Of a stretch of 9,929 bases of DNA, positions 1 through 7,217 are shown piece after piece (the first letter of the stretch is position 1; each line of letters starts with the position of its first letter). Source of the stretch: Bacillota bacterium (GTDB lineage Bacteria; Bacillota; Clostridia; Christensenellales; Aristaeellaceae). The notes under the pieces are model-generated. The model searched no databases, was not told the origin of the DNA, and worked only from the letters and a program-made list of their open reading frames with translations. The position numbers and the translations under genes are program-made. The stretch is taken from contig JAEVZE010000188.1 in the NCBI GenBank assembly GCA_023392395.1, forward strand, positions 1 through 9,929, read 5' to 3'.

Positions 1-1
1 C

Positions 2-301
2 CCAGGGGTCGCCGGCGCGGTGGCGGATATGGACTCGTACGACAACATATTCATCGGCTATCCGAATTGGTGGGGCACGATGCCGATGCCGGTTTTCACG
101 TTCCTGGAGTCCTATGATTTCTCCGGGAAACGGATCGCGCCGTTCTGCACCCATGAAGGCAGCGGACTGGGGCGCAGTGCACGGGACATCGCGGCCGCCT
201 GTCCGGGGAGCAAGGTGCTGAAAGGGTTGGCCATACAGGGCGGGGCGGTAGGACGCGCGGAAGCGGACATCCGGCGCTGGATAGGGGATTTGGCGATCTG
301 A
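2..301 (+). CDS. Flavodoxin family protein, C-terminal part (5' end outside window)
   Basis: This is the last 99 codons of a flavodoxin-like protein; the reading frame is open to the left edge, so the GTG at 20 is unlikely to be the true start. Visible hallmarks are a GYPNWWGTMPMPVFTFLE segment (residues about 18-35 of the visible part) and the FCTHEGSGLG loop, both typical of the short clostridial flavodoxins of the Flavodoxin_4 type. In that fold these loops surround the FMN isoalloxazine ring. The protein should be a cytoplasmic one-electron carrier or FMN-dependent reductase; its partner cannot be read from the sequence. It ends at TGA 299-301, just upstream of a MerR remnant that has its own ribosome binding site, so the two were probably one operon. 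Confidence 0.85.
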   Translation, partial: PGVAGAVADMDSYDNIFIGYPNWWGTMPMPVFTFLESYDFSGKRIAPFCTHEGSGLGRSARDIAAACPGSKVLKGLAIQGGAVGRAEADIRRWIGDLAI

Positions 302-322
302 TCCTGTGAGGAAAGTGACTTC

Positions 323-373
323 ATGACCATTGCCGAGGTTGCGGAGAAATTCGATCTGTCTGCTGATACTTTG
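323..373 (+). pseudogene. Truncated MerR-family regulator, N-terminal remnant
   Basis: An ATG at 323 follows a good ribosome binding site (GAGGAAAG, about 308-315). The first 17 codons read MTIAEVAEKFDLSADTL, which matches the start of MerR regulators of the type usually found beside flavodoxin and aldo/keto reductase genes. In that family the next residues are normally RYYERIGL, the end of the recognition helix and the wing. Here the match stops after codon 17 (373), and the terminator stem starts at the very next base. The frame stays open to 544 but has no family similarity and runs antisense into the reductase gene. About 100 codons are missing, which fits an internal deletion joining the gene start to its downstream terminator. 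A deliberate short leader peptide or an assembly join is less likely but possible. Confidence 0.6.
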
Positions 374-416
374 AGCGCCGCGCGGCTTCAATGGCCGTGC
401 GGCGCTTCGGATTTTT
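374..416 (+). terminator. Rho-independent-type hairpin terminator
   Basis: A 13-bp stem pairs 374-386 with 394-406 (one G-T wobble) around a 7-base loop. It is followed by TCGG and five T residues at 412-416. It would end the flavodoxin/MerR transcript. It lies 15 bases past the stop of the convergent reductase gene, but the minus-strand side has no T-run. The T-run begins about six bases after the stem, which is not ideal. Confidence 0.6.
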
Positions 417-420
417 ACGC

Positions 421-1569
421 TTACATTCCAAACAGCATTTGCGCAAAGCGCATATTCTCCCGGACCGGTACTTTAAAGGGACAGCGCGCTTCGCATGCGC
501 CGCACTGGACGCAATCCGCGGCGGTGCGCGAAAGCAGCGCGTAGTGCTCCCGGACGGTTTCGGGCGCGTCTCCCTGCGCGATGGAGAGGTTTAAGAACTT
601 CGTGACGGTGGCGATGTCAATGCCCGCTGGGCATGGCGCGCAGTGGCCGCAGTACATGCAGCGGCCCCGCCAGCTTGCGGCGGGCAACCCCGCAAGCGCG
701 GCGGCGTAGTCCTTTTCCTCTTCGGAGGCATCCTCGTAACGGGTGCTGTCTTGAAGCTGCTGGGCGCTGTGCGCACCTGCCAGCACCGTGGCGACCGCGG
801 GCCTGGTCAGCGCGTAGTGAATCAGCTGGGCGCTGGTGAGCGCGCGGCCAGCAGGGGAGAGGGAATCGCTCAGAAGGTCGCCGCCGCCGAAAGCCTTCAT
901 CACCGTAATGCCTACGCCCAGCCGCTCACAGGTTTCGTACAGCGCCTCCCGCTCCGGGTCTATGTTGAGGAGCGGGGCTATATAGCTTTCGTCCCGCCAC
1001 AGGTCCTGGCAGTCCTCGCTTCCGGGCAGCAGGTCGTACAGCGGATTGACGCTGAACATGAGGACTTCGATGGATCCGCTTTTCACCGCCTCCAGCGCCA
1101 CCTCCGGGTTGTGGCTGCTGAGGCCGATGTGCCCGATCTTTCCCGCCGCCTTGAGCTCCTTCGCGTAGCGCAGGATTGGGCCCTGCTCGATTTCGCGCCA
1201 ATCGTCCAGCGCGTCCGAGTAGTGGATCATGCCGATTTCGACGCTGTCCGTGCCTAGGCGCGTGAGCAGGTCTTCGAAGGCCTCCTGCGTTTCCTGCAGA
1301 TCCCTGGTGCGCTTGTATTGTCCGTTCTTCCACGCGGAGCACAGGTGCGCCTGCAGAAGAAAAGCGTCCCGGCGCCCCTTGAGCGCCGCGCCCAGCGCGC
1401 TGCGGAGCGCGGGGTTCGAACTGTACAGGTCGATGCAGTTGACGCCCAGCGCCTGCGCTTCGTCCAGGAGCTTCGCGGCCATCCCGCAATTGTCCTCCAG
1501 CAGCCCCTCGCAGCCCATGCCGATCTCGCTGACCTTGAGCCCCGTTTTCCCCAGCGCCCTGTACCGCAT
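421..1569 (-). CDS. Aldo/keto reductase with C-terminal 4Fe-4S ferredoxin domain
   Basis: A 382-residue cytoplasmic protein with an aldo/keto reductase TIM barrel (about 1-290) and a ferredoxin-like tail (about 295-375), the COG1453 architecture. The start YRALGKTGLKVSEIGMGC is typical. Asp47 and Tyr49 (CIDLYSS) and His116 (GMIHYSD) correspond to three of the four canonical catalytic residues. The usual Lys of the strand-3 'TK' motif is not seen; the strand reads FLLQAHL. Two cysteine sets follow, C304-x2-C-x2-C-x2-C and C353-x2-C-x2-C-x3-C, fitting two 4Fe-4S clusters. I chose the ATG at 1569 because GGAGGG (1576-1581) sits 6 bases before it; an ATG two codons earlier at 1575 abuts that site. 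The likely role is an oxidoreductase that passes electrons through Fe-S clusters; the substrate is unknown. A MerR-type promoter precedes it. Confidence 0.88.
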   Translation of the reverse strand: MRYRALGKTGLKVSEIGMGCEGLLEDNCGMAAKLLDEAQALGVNCIDLYSSNPALRSALGAALKGRRDAFLLQAHLCSAWKNGQYKRTRDLQETQEAFEDLLTRLGTDSVEIGMIHYSDALDDWREIEQGPILRYAKELKAAGKIGHIGLSSHNPEVALEAVKSGSIEVLMFSVNPLYDLLPGSEDCQDLWRDESYIAPLLNIDPEREALYETCERLGVGITVMKAFGGGDLLSDSLSPAGRALTSAQLIHYALTRPAVATVLAGAHSAQQLQDSTRYEDASEEEKDYAAALAGLPAASWRGRCMYCGHCAPCPAGIDIATVTKFLNLSIAQGDAPETVREHYALLSRTAADCVQCGACEARCPFKVPVRENMRFAQMLFGM

Positions 1570-1599
1570 GTTCATCCCTCCGCAAAATGCTTTGGTGGC

Positions 1600-1630
1600 A
1601 TCATACCACCTGGAGTGCGCTCCATGTCAA
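1600..1630 (-). promoter_or_regulatory. MerR-type promoter for the aldo/keto reductase
   Basis: On the minus strand, -35 TTGACA (1625-1630) and -10 TATGAT (1600-1605) are separated by 19 bp. Inside the spacer lies the dyad ACATGGAG-N4-CTCCAGGT (1608-1627, 7 of 8 arm positions matching). An over-long spacer carrying a dyad is the known signature of promoters that MerR-family activators untwist. The predicted transcript starts near 1593, giving a leader of only about 24 bases. Confidence 0.8.
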
Positions 1631-1683
1631 GCGTTTCTCACTAGAATAGGAGGGCGGCGGGCATCACTTTTTTCAGAAACCCC

Positions 1684-1714
1684 TTGACTTGGAGCCTACT
1701 CCAGGTGATATGCT
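1684..1714 (+). promoter_or_regulatory. MerR-type promoter for the DUF362-permease operon
   Basis: -35 TTGACT (1684-1689) and -10 TATGCT (1709-1714) are 19 bp apart. The spacer holds the dyad ACTTGGAG-N4-CTCCAGGT (1687-1706, 7 of 8 arm positions). The layout is the same as in the divergent promoter at 1600-1630, so one MerR-family regulator probably controls both directions. The predicted start of transcription is near 1721. Confidence 0.8.
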
Positions 1715-1755
1715 CAACATAGCGTCACAAGGATTCATATGGAGGAGAGATCATC

Positions 1756-2709
1756 ATGAAGAAGTTCATCGCACTGATGCTTGCGCTCTGCGTCGCGCCC
1801 ATTGCGGGGCTTGCGGAAGCGGCGGAGCCGTCCGCCACGTCGGGCGTACCCGCTGTGTACATGACCACGAAGATCACCCCCGAGGCGCTGATGGACATCT
1901 ACAAGGCGCTGGGCCGGGAGGCGACAGGGAGCGTCGCCGTCAAGATCTCCACCGGCGAGCCCGGCGGCGAAAACTATCTCTCGCCCGACCTCATCAAGGG
2001 CCTGGTGCAGTCGGTGAACGGCACCATTGTGGAGTGCAATACCGCCTACGGCGGATCCCGCATGGAGACCGCCATGCACTATCAGGTGGCCGAGGATCAC
2101 GGCTTCACCGCCATCGCGAACGTGGACATCATGGACGGGGACGGCACCATGAGCCTGCCGCTCGCCGGCGGGACGCACCTGAAGGAGGATGTGGTAGGAT
2201 CTCATTACGCGAACTACGACTTCTTCGTCGTGCTGTCTCACTTCAAGGGCCACGCGATGGGCGGCTTTGGCGGGGCGATCAAGAACATGTCCATCGGCAT
2301 CGCGTCCTCGATGGGCAAAAGCTTGATCCATAGCGCGGGCAAATCCACCACCGGCTTTGGCATGGGCACGCCGCAGGACGACTTCCTGGAGTCCATGGCC
2401 GAAGCCGCGAAGGCGGTTGCGGACGACCGGGGCGACAAAATTCTCTACATCAGCGTGATGAACAACCTGTCGGTTGACTGCGACTGCGACAGTCACCCCG
2501 CCGAACCCACAATGGCGGACATCGGCATTCTGGCCTCCCTCGATCCGGTAGCGCTGGACCAGGCGTGCGTCGATTTGGTCTACAGCGCGCCGGATGGCAA
2601 GGATTTGATCCAGCGCATCGAATCCCGCAACGGCATCCACACGCTGGAGCACGCGGAGGAGATCGGCCTGGGCAGCCGGGCCTACAATCTGGTCAGCATC
2701 GATGGCTAG
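1756..2709 (+). CDS. Exported DUF362 domain protein
   Basis: A 317-residue protein whose ATG is preceded by GGAGGAGAG (about 1740-1748). Residues 1-24 form a signal peptide (MKKF, hydrophobic stretch, AEA-type cleavage site) with no lipobox Cys, so it should be exported by signal peptidase I. The rest resembles DUF362 proteins: the VAVKISTGEPGGENYL segment, the SHFKGHAMGGFGGAIKNMSIG block, and DCDCDSHP (residues 241-248) followed by MADIGILASLDPVALDQAC. Many DUF362 proteins carry a C-x2-C-x2-C-x3-C ferredoxin domain; this one has none, so the DCDC cysteines and conserved His are the only evident metal-ligand candidates. Function is unknown in the family. Its stop overlaps the permease gene, which suggests linked action. 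Confidence 0.82.
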   Translation: MKKFIALMLALCVAPIAGLAEAAEPSATSGVPAVYMTTKITPEALMDIYKALGREATGSVAVKISTGEPGGENYLSPDLIKGLVQSVNGTIVECNTAYGGSRMETAMHYQVAEDHGFTAIANVDIMDGDGTMSLPLAGGTHLKEDVVGSHYANYDFFVVLSHFKGHAMGGFGGAIKNMSIGIASSMGKSLIHSAGKSTTGFGMGTPQDDFLESMAEAAKAVADDRGDKILYISVMNNLSVDCDCDSHPAEPTMADIGILASLDPVALDQACVDLVYSAPDGKDLIQRIESRNGIHTLEHAEEIGLGSRAYNLVSIDG

Positions 2710-3604
2710 TGTCCTTCGGCGGGAGTTCATCTATCTTGCGTACTACGTCAGCGTCCAGCTTCAGCAGATTCTGCCCTACTGGGCGCTGGGCATTTTGATC
2801 GGCTCGGTGGTCTCCGTGTTCGGCAAGGCGCGGATCCACCGGGCCTTTGCCGCCATGAGCGGGAAGAAGCTAAGCGTTCTGGGCTTGATTCCCGCGAGTC
2901 TTCTAGGGATCGCGTCCCCGCTGTGCATGTACGGCACCATCCCCATCGCAGCGTCCTTTTCGGCAAAGGGCGTGCGGGACGATCTGTTGGCCGCGTTCAT
3001 GATGAGCTCCATCCTGCTCAACCCGCAGCTTCTCATCTACAGCGCGGCCCTTGGACAGACCGCGCTCCTGATTCGCTTTTTCTCCTGTTTCCTGTGCGGG
3101 ATCGCCGCGGGGCTTCTGGTGCGCGCCTTTTATCGGGACAGGCCCTTCTTCGACTTCTCCGGATTTTCGGAGGCGAATAACCGCGACATCGATCCCAACA
3201 TCCTGATGCGGCTGGCCAAAAACATTTGGCGGAACGTTCGCGCGACGGGGCCGTGGTTTCTCGCGGGCATCCTGCTCACGGCGCTGTACCAGCGCTATGT
3301 TCCGGCGGGCGCGGTGGCGGGGTTGTTCGGCAGTCAGCGGGGGTTTGGTGTGCTGCTGGCGGCGGCAATGGGCGTGCCGCTGTACATGTGCGGCGGCGGC
3401 ACGATCCCCTTGATTGCGGAATGGCTTCAAAACGGCATGAGCCTTGGCGCGGCCTCCGCCTTTATGATCACCGGCCCCGCCACCAAGATTACCAACCTGG
3501 GCGCGGTCAAGATCGTACTGGGCGGCAGGCGGTTCGCGCTCTACCTATTCTACACGCTCGGCTTTTCGCTGACTGCCGGCTTTCTCGTCAACCTGTTCGG
3601 GTAA
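2702..3604 (+). CDS. Integral membrane permease, COG0701/ArsP-like family
   Basis: A 300-residue protein with about eight hydrophobic segments. It has two halves carrying related motifs: SPLCMYGTIPIA (Cys75) and VPLYMCGGGTIPLI (Cys230). Paired Cys-Gly-Ile-Pro motifs of this kind mark the COG0701 permeases, which include the organoarsenical exporter ArsP. A role in moving a thiophilic substrate is plausible, but the substrate is unknown. The ATG at 2702 lies inside the DUF362 gene (8-base overlap) without a clear Shine-Dalgarno site, which implies translational coupling. No other in-frame start fits better. The first motif has CMYG where the family often has CSCG. Confidence 0.72.
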   Translation: MASVLRREFIYLAYYVSVQLQQILPYWALGILIGSVVSVFGKARIHRAFAAMSGKKLSVLGLIPASLLGIASPLCMYGTIPIAASFSAKGVRDDLLAAFMMSSILLNPQLLIYSAALGQTALLIRFFSCFLCGIAAGLLVRAFYRDRPFFDFSGFSEANNRDIDPNILMRLAKNIWRNVRATGPWFLAGILLTALYQRYVPAGAVAGLFGSQRGFGVLLAAAMGVPLYMCGGGTIPLIAEWLQNGMSLGAASAFMITGPATKITNLGAVKIVLGGRRFALYLFYTLGFSLTAGFLVNLFG

Positions 3605-3806
3605 GAAGGACGAGTTAACAATTCCCTCTATTCTGTTTTTCCCATTGATTTCCTCTCACCTATGGCAAAAAATATTTTAGAGAAACCAACCGGAAATCAC
3701 AATTTTCTGGTTGAAGTTTACGATATATTTACAACATGTGGTCTGCGCGTGATTGTAATCAGAAAAAAAGTATGATAATATAAAAACAAGTAAGGCGGTG
3801 ACGTCC
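3605..3806 (+). other. AT-rich intergenic region with inverted repeat and candidate promoter
   Basis: This gap is far more AT-rich than the genes around it. It holds a 10-bp inverted repeat (3687-3696 with 3704-3713, one G-T wobble, 7-base loop) and a short dyad TGATT-GT-AATCA (3750-3761). A -10-like GATAAT (3774-3779) lies 15 bp after TTGTAA (3753-3758), a weak promoter candidate. No convincing terminator follows the permease, only CTGTTTTT near 3633-3640 without a stem. The repeats may be operators for the regulator encoded next. Confidence 0.4.
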
Positions 3807-4481
3807 GTGAATTCCATCGGAGAGCAACGGGCTTTTCTCAAGCAGATCATGGATCTTATGGAACAGCACCTGGGGTACAATTATGAGATCGTGCTGCACG
3901 ATCTGACCGGTGATTACGACAAGACCATCGTCGACATCCGCAACGGGCACATTACGGGACGCCGGGTGGGGGACTGCGGCAGCAACCTGGGTCTTGAAGT
4001 GCTGCGCGGCACGGTGGTGGACGGCGAGCGTTACAACTATATCACCTACACGACGGACGCCAAGATCCTGCGCTCCTCGTCCATGTACATGCGGGATGAC
4101 ACCGGCCGGGTGGTGGGGGCGCTTTGCGTCAATACCGACATCACCCAATCCGTCAAATATGAACAGCACCTTCATGAGATGAACAACATGAACCTTGACA
4201 AGGCGGGCAAAACGCCCGAGGTGTTCGCCAAGGACGTCAAGCAGTTGCTCGAATACCTGCTGGAAGAGGGCGAACGGCTGGTGGGGAAGAGTGCGGCCGA
4301 CATGAACAAGGAAGACAGGATCAACTTCATTTCGCACCTTGACAAGCGCGGCGCGTTTCTCATCACCAGATCCGGCGAGCGCGTTTGTGAATTTCTGGGC
4401 ATTTCCAAGTACACGCTCTACGCGACGCTTGACAAGCTGAGAGACGGCGAAAAGCCGGAAAACCCGCAAGGGGATGAGTAA
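3807..4481 (+). CDS. YheO/DauR-like PAS-HTH transcriptional regulator
   Basis: A 224-residue DNA-binding protein. Residues about 5-115 match the YheO-like PAS domain (YEIVLHDLTG; the ITGRRVGDCGSNLGLEVL segment; GRVVGALCVNTDIT). Residues about 160-215 match the C-terminal HTH_22 (DKRGAFLITRSGERVCEFLGISKYTLY). The family includes DauR, the repressor of D-arginine use in Pseudomonas, and often sits beside amino-acid genes. I chose the GTG at 3807 because TAAGGCGGTGA (3791-3801) is a near-perfect ribosome binding site 5 bases before it; an earlier GTG at 3798 lies inside that site. The stop abuts the next ATG at 4482, so it is the first gene of the amidohydrolase operon and probably senses that pathway's substrate. 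Confidence 0.88.
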   Translation: MNSIGEQRAFLKQIMDLMEQHLGYNYEIVLHDLTGDYDKTIVDIRNGHITGRRVGDCGSNLGLEVLRGTVVDGERYNYITYTTDAKILRSSSMYMRDDTGRVVGALCVNTDITQSVKYEQHLHEMNNMNLDKAGKTPEVFAKDVKQLLEYLLEEGERLVGKSAADMNKEDRINFISHLDKRGAFLITRSGERVCEFLGISKYTLYATLDKLRDGEKPENPQGDE

Positions 4482-6095
4482 ATGGATTGTCTGATTCACG
4501 GCGGCTTGATTGTCGACGGCACCGGTAGGCCGCCATATCGGGGAGACATCTTGATCCGGCGCGACGAAATCGCCGCCGTCGGGCGCGTGGACGCCCCGGA
4601 GGGTATCTGGAAGATCGACGCTCACGGGCTTGTTGTGACGCCGGGACTGATCGACGCGCACACGCACGCAGAGCTCTCCCTGATGCAAAACCGCCAGCAG
4701 CCAAACGCGCTGTACCAGGGGATTTCAACGATGGTGACGGGCCAGTGCGGGCTGGGCTTTGCGCCGATCGAAGCGGACGACCTTGAAAACGCCATTCAAA
4801 TGAATTCCGGCATTTTCGGCCGCCTGCCCGGATACTGTCCGAGGTGGACGAGCTTCTCCGAGTTTCTAAACCTTTTGGACGGCTGCGCGGTCAACGTGGG
4901 CGCGATGGCCTCGCACAACGCGGTTCGACAGATCGCCTGCGGGTATCAGAACCTCCCGCTGACGGGGGAGCGACTCGAAAAAGCACTTTCGGCGCTGGAC
5001 GGCGCTCTTCTGGACGGCGCGCTGGGCCTGTCGGTGGGCCTGAGCTACTATCCCGGCGGGTACAGCGACACGCAGGAGCTGATTGCGCTATGCCGCGCCG
5101 TGAAAAAGCGCGACGGGCTGTTCTGCGTGCACATGCGGTTGGATGTCAACAACCCCGACTTCAAACCGATGGACGAAATCGCTCGGGTGGCGGAAGAAAC
5201 GCTGGTTCGCACCAACATGCTGCACCACCGCACCGGCGGATTTGAGCCATATACCGATGCCACCGCGCCGTTTGAGCGCGCCATACGCGCCGGGGCGGAA
5301 GTTACGTTTGAATTCTACCCGTATCTGGTCGGCTCCGGACTGGTGCTGGCGGTGGTGCCTGACTGGGCGCAGGAAGGCGGGCCGGACGAAATTCTGAAGC
5401 GGCTCGAATCCAAGTCGCTTCGCCCGAAGCTGATGAAGGATCTGGAACACCGCTACGGCTTCTTCTTCCCGAACGGCGCGACCGGCAGGATCTACCTGAC
5501 CCGCGATCCCTACAGCCCTGACCGGAGCAGGACCATCGACGAGATCGCGCGGGAGCACGGCGAGACGCCGTGCGAGACGGTGGTGCGCCTGCTGATCGAA
5601 AACCGGCTGGAGGTCGGCTTCAATGGCGTCGAATTCAAGACGGCGGAGTTGCAGGAAAAGCTTTACGACGACCAGTACCGTCTGTTCCTGGACGATCGCT
5701 ACACCATCGGCAGCGATTCCATCCCATCCGGCGGCCTTTCGCACCCGCGCACCAGTGGCGCGTTCGCGCGGATCATTTCGCAAATGCGAAAGCGCGGCGT
5801 GCCCATGGAGACGGTGATTCGCAAACTTTCCGGGAAACCGGCGGAAATTTATCATTTAAATGACCGCGGCGTGCTTCTGCCCGGTAAAAAGGCGGATGTG
5901 TGCCTGATGGACTACGACCGGATAGAGGATGGAGCCGACGAGGGCTTCTCCCGCAGAAAGCCCGAGGGCGTGGTCACCCTGTTTGTCAACGGGCTTCCCG
6001 TCATGCGCGAGGGCACGCTGACAGGCGAACTGAGCGGGCGCGCCGTGAAGCGCGGCAATGAATCCCCGGTAGGAGCGGCGTATGGACTTTTATGA
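4482..6095 (+). CDS. D-aminoacylase / N-acyl-D-amino-acid deacylase family amidohydrolase
   Basis: A 537-residue metal-dependent amidohydrolase, expected to be cytoplasmic. It should split an N-acyl-D-amino acid (or similar amide) into the free amine and a carboxylate. Visible markers are VTPGLIDAHTHAE (metal His60 and His62), TGQCG with Cys89 matching the metal-bridging Cys of D-aminoacylases, His217 (CVHMR), His248/249 (LHHRTGG), the EFYPY segment, Asp412 (IGSDS) as the catalytic Asp, and LSHPRTSGAFARII. The C-terminal small beta domain includes GKKADVCLMD. The usual S-H-x-K at the fourth metal His is replaced by L-H-H-R, so the substrate may differ from classical enzymes. The ATG directly follows the regulator's stop, with AAGGGGATGAG upstream. 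Its 3' end overlaps the next gene by 14 bases. Confidence 0.87.
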   Translation: MDCLIHGGLIVDGTGRPPYRGDILIRRDEIAAVGRVDAPEGIWKIDAHGLVVTPGLIDAHTHAELSLMQNRQQPNALYQGISTMVTGQCGLGFAPIEADDLENAIQMNSGIFGRLPGYCPRWTSFSEFLNLLDGCAVNVGAMASHNAVRQIACGYQNLPLTGERLEKALSALDGALLDGALGLSVGLSYYPGGYSDTQELIALCRAVKKRDGLFCVHMRLDVNNPDFKPMDEIARVAEETLVRTNMLHHRTGGFEPYTDATAPFERAIRAGAEVTFEFYPYLVGSGLVLAVVPDWAQEGGPDEILKRLESKSLRPKLMKDLEHRYGFFFPNGATGRIYLTRDPYSPDRSRTIDEIAREHGETPCETVVRLLIENRLEVGFNGVEFKTAELQEKLYDDQYRLFLDDRYTIGSDSIPSGGLSHPRTSGAFARIISQMRKRGVPMETVIRKLSGKPAEIYHLNDRGVLLPGKKADVCLMDYDRIEDGADEGFSRRKPEGVVTLFVNGLPVMREGTLTGELSGRAVKRGNESPVGAAYGLL

Positions 6096-7212
6096 GAGAA
6101 TGGGCCTTACAACGCTTGTCAACGCAAGCGAAACCTACACTAACCTGGGCGGATCGCTGATGGCGGAGGAAACCCTTGAGGCAATGCGTCAGGCCGGGCG
6201 CGGCTTCGTGGATATGGGGAAGCTCATGGACGCGGTGTGCGCGCGCGCGGCAGCGATTACCCGAAACGAGGCGGCCTTTGTCACCAGCGGCGCGGCCGCG
6301 GGCGTGGTGCTGAGCGCGGTGAGCTGCATGTGCGGCACGAACGAATCGCTCCACGATCGGGTGCCGTTTGCCGGGGACTTTCCGAAAAATCGCATTCTGA
6401 TCTTTGACGGCGCGTACCGGGAGATGATTCCCTACTGGCGGTTGACCGCAATGTCCGGCGCAACCATCGTTCCCGTCAAGCCGACCGTGGAGGCAATGAT
6501 CGAAGCGGCGGACGACCGGTGCGCGGCGGCGTTCCTGTTCGCGGGATCGCTTTATGAAAAAGACGTGCCCCCCTGCGAGGACGCGATTTCAAAACTCAAG
6601 GCGGCCGGGCTGACCGTTGTCGTCGACGCCGCGGCGCAGCTTCCGCCCGCCTCGAACCTCTGGCACTACACACGGGAACTGGGGGCGGATCTTGCCATTT
6701 TCAGCGGAGGGAAGCACATCCGCGGTCCGCAATCGACGGGCCTTGTCGTCGGCCGGAAGGATCTGATTGCCGGATGCAGAATGAGCGCGTGCCCCAACCC
6801 GAGAATCGGCCGGGCTTTCAAGACCGGCAAGGAGGAGCTGGCCGGGTTCATCACGGCGCTGGAGTTGTTTGTCTCGGACACGGGTCGCTATGAGCGCCAG
6901 CAGGCCATGTTGGAAAATCTGCGCGACATGCTCACAGCCGGCGCGCCGGTTGCAGCGCGCATTGTGCCCCATGGCCGCCTGGGAACGGAGCAGCCGCTTT
7001 TGATCGTTACGCTGCCTGAAGGCATCTCCGCAAGAGCGGTCAACGAGCGCACCCGCGCGTTGCCGAAACCCATCGACGTGGGCGTTTATCCGCCGGAATT
7101 CGGCATGCTGGACAACGAGATGTTCCTAAACGCGTACAACCTGTCGGAAGGTGAGATCAAAGCCGTTGCGCTCGCGGTATGCGACCAGGTAAATGAACTA
7201 CAAAAGAGGTGA
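6082..7212 (+). CDS. SelA/DgaE-like PLP-dependent enzyme
   Basis: A 376-residue fold-type I PLP enzyme of the SelA-like group (COG1921), which includes D-glucosaminate-6-phosphate ammonia-lyase DgaE. The cofactor site is clear: Asp182 in VVVDAAAQLPP and Lys211 in FSGGKHIRGPQSTG, the Schiff-base lysine. The protein starts MDFYERMGLTTLVNASETYTNLGGS, the usual start of the ammonia-lyase-like branch; true SelA is about 100 residues longer with an N-terminal extension, so selenocysteine synthesis is unlikely. The ATG has AGGAG (6071-6075) 6 bases before it and lies inside the amidohydrolase gene. The context suggests it deaminates or eliminates from the free D-amino acid released by the previous enzyme. 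No DgaF-type aldolase is present, so D-glucosaminate is not the evident substrate. Confidence 0.85.
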   Translation: MDFYERMGLTTLVNASETYTNLGGSLMAEETLEAMRQAGRGFVDMGKLMDAVCARAAAITRNEAAFVTSGAAAGVVLSAVSCMCGTNESLHDRVPFAGDFPKNRILIFDGAYREMIPYWRLTAMSGATIVPVKPTVEAMIEAADDRCAAAFLFAGSLYEKDVPPCEDAISKLKAAGLTVVVDAAAQLPPASNLWHYTRELGADLAIFSGGKHIRGPQSTGLVVGRKDLIAGCRMSACPNPRIGRAFKTGKEELAGFITALELFVSDTGRYERQQAMLENLRDMLTAGAPVAARIVPHGRLGTEQPLLIVTLPEGISARAVNERTRALPKPIDVGVYPPEFGMLDNEMFLNAYNLSEGEIKAVALAVCDQVNELQKR

Positions 7213-7217
7213 AACCC

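Noticed and set aside
1735..2730. Long antisense open frame over the DUF362 gene
   Set aside because: It is a GC-bias shadow: low-complexity Val/Arg/His-rich product with no family features, opposite a gene with clear motifs and a signal peptide.
3605..3660. Terminator after the permease based on CTGTTTTT
   Set aside because: No stem-loop of useful length precedes the T-run.
3759..4688. Long antisense open frame over the DauR-like gene and the amidohydrolase start
   Set aside because: The sense strand carries recognisable PAS and HTH domains and good ribosome binding sites; the antisense product has none.
6082..7212. Reading the SelA-like protein as selenocysteine synthase
   Set aside because: It is too short, lacks the N-terminal extension, and no SelB, SelD, tRNA-Sec or in-frame TGA context is seen nearby.
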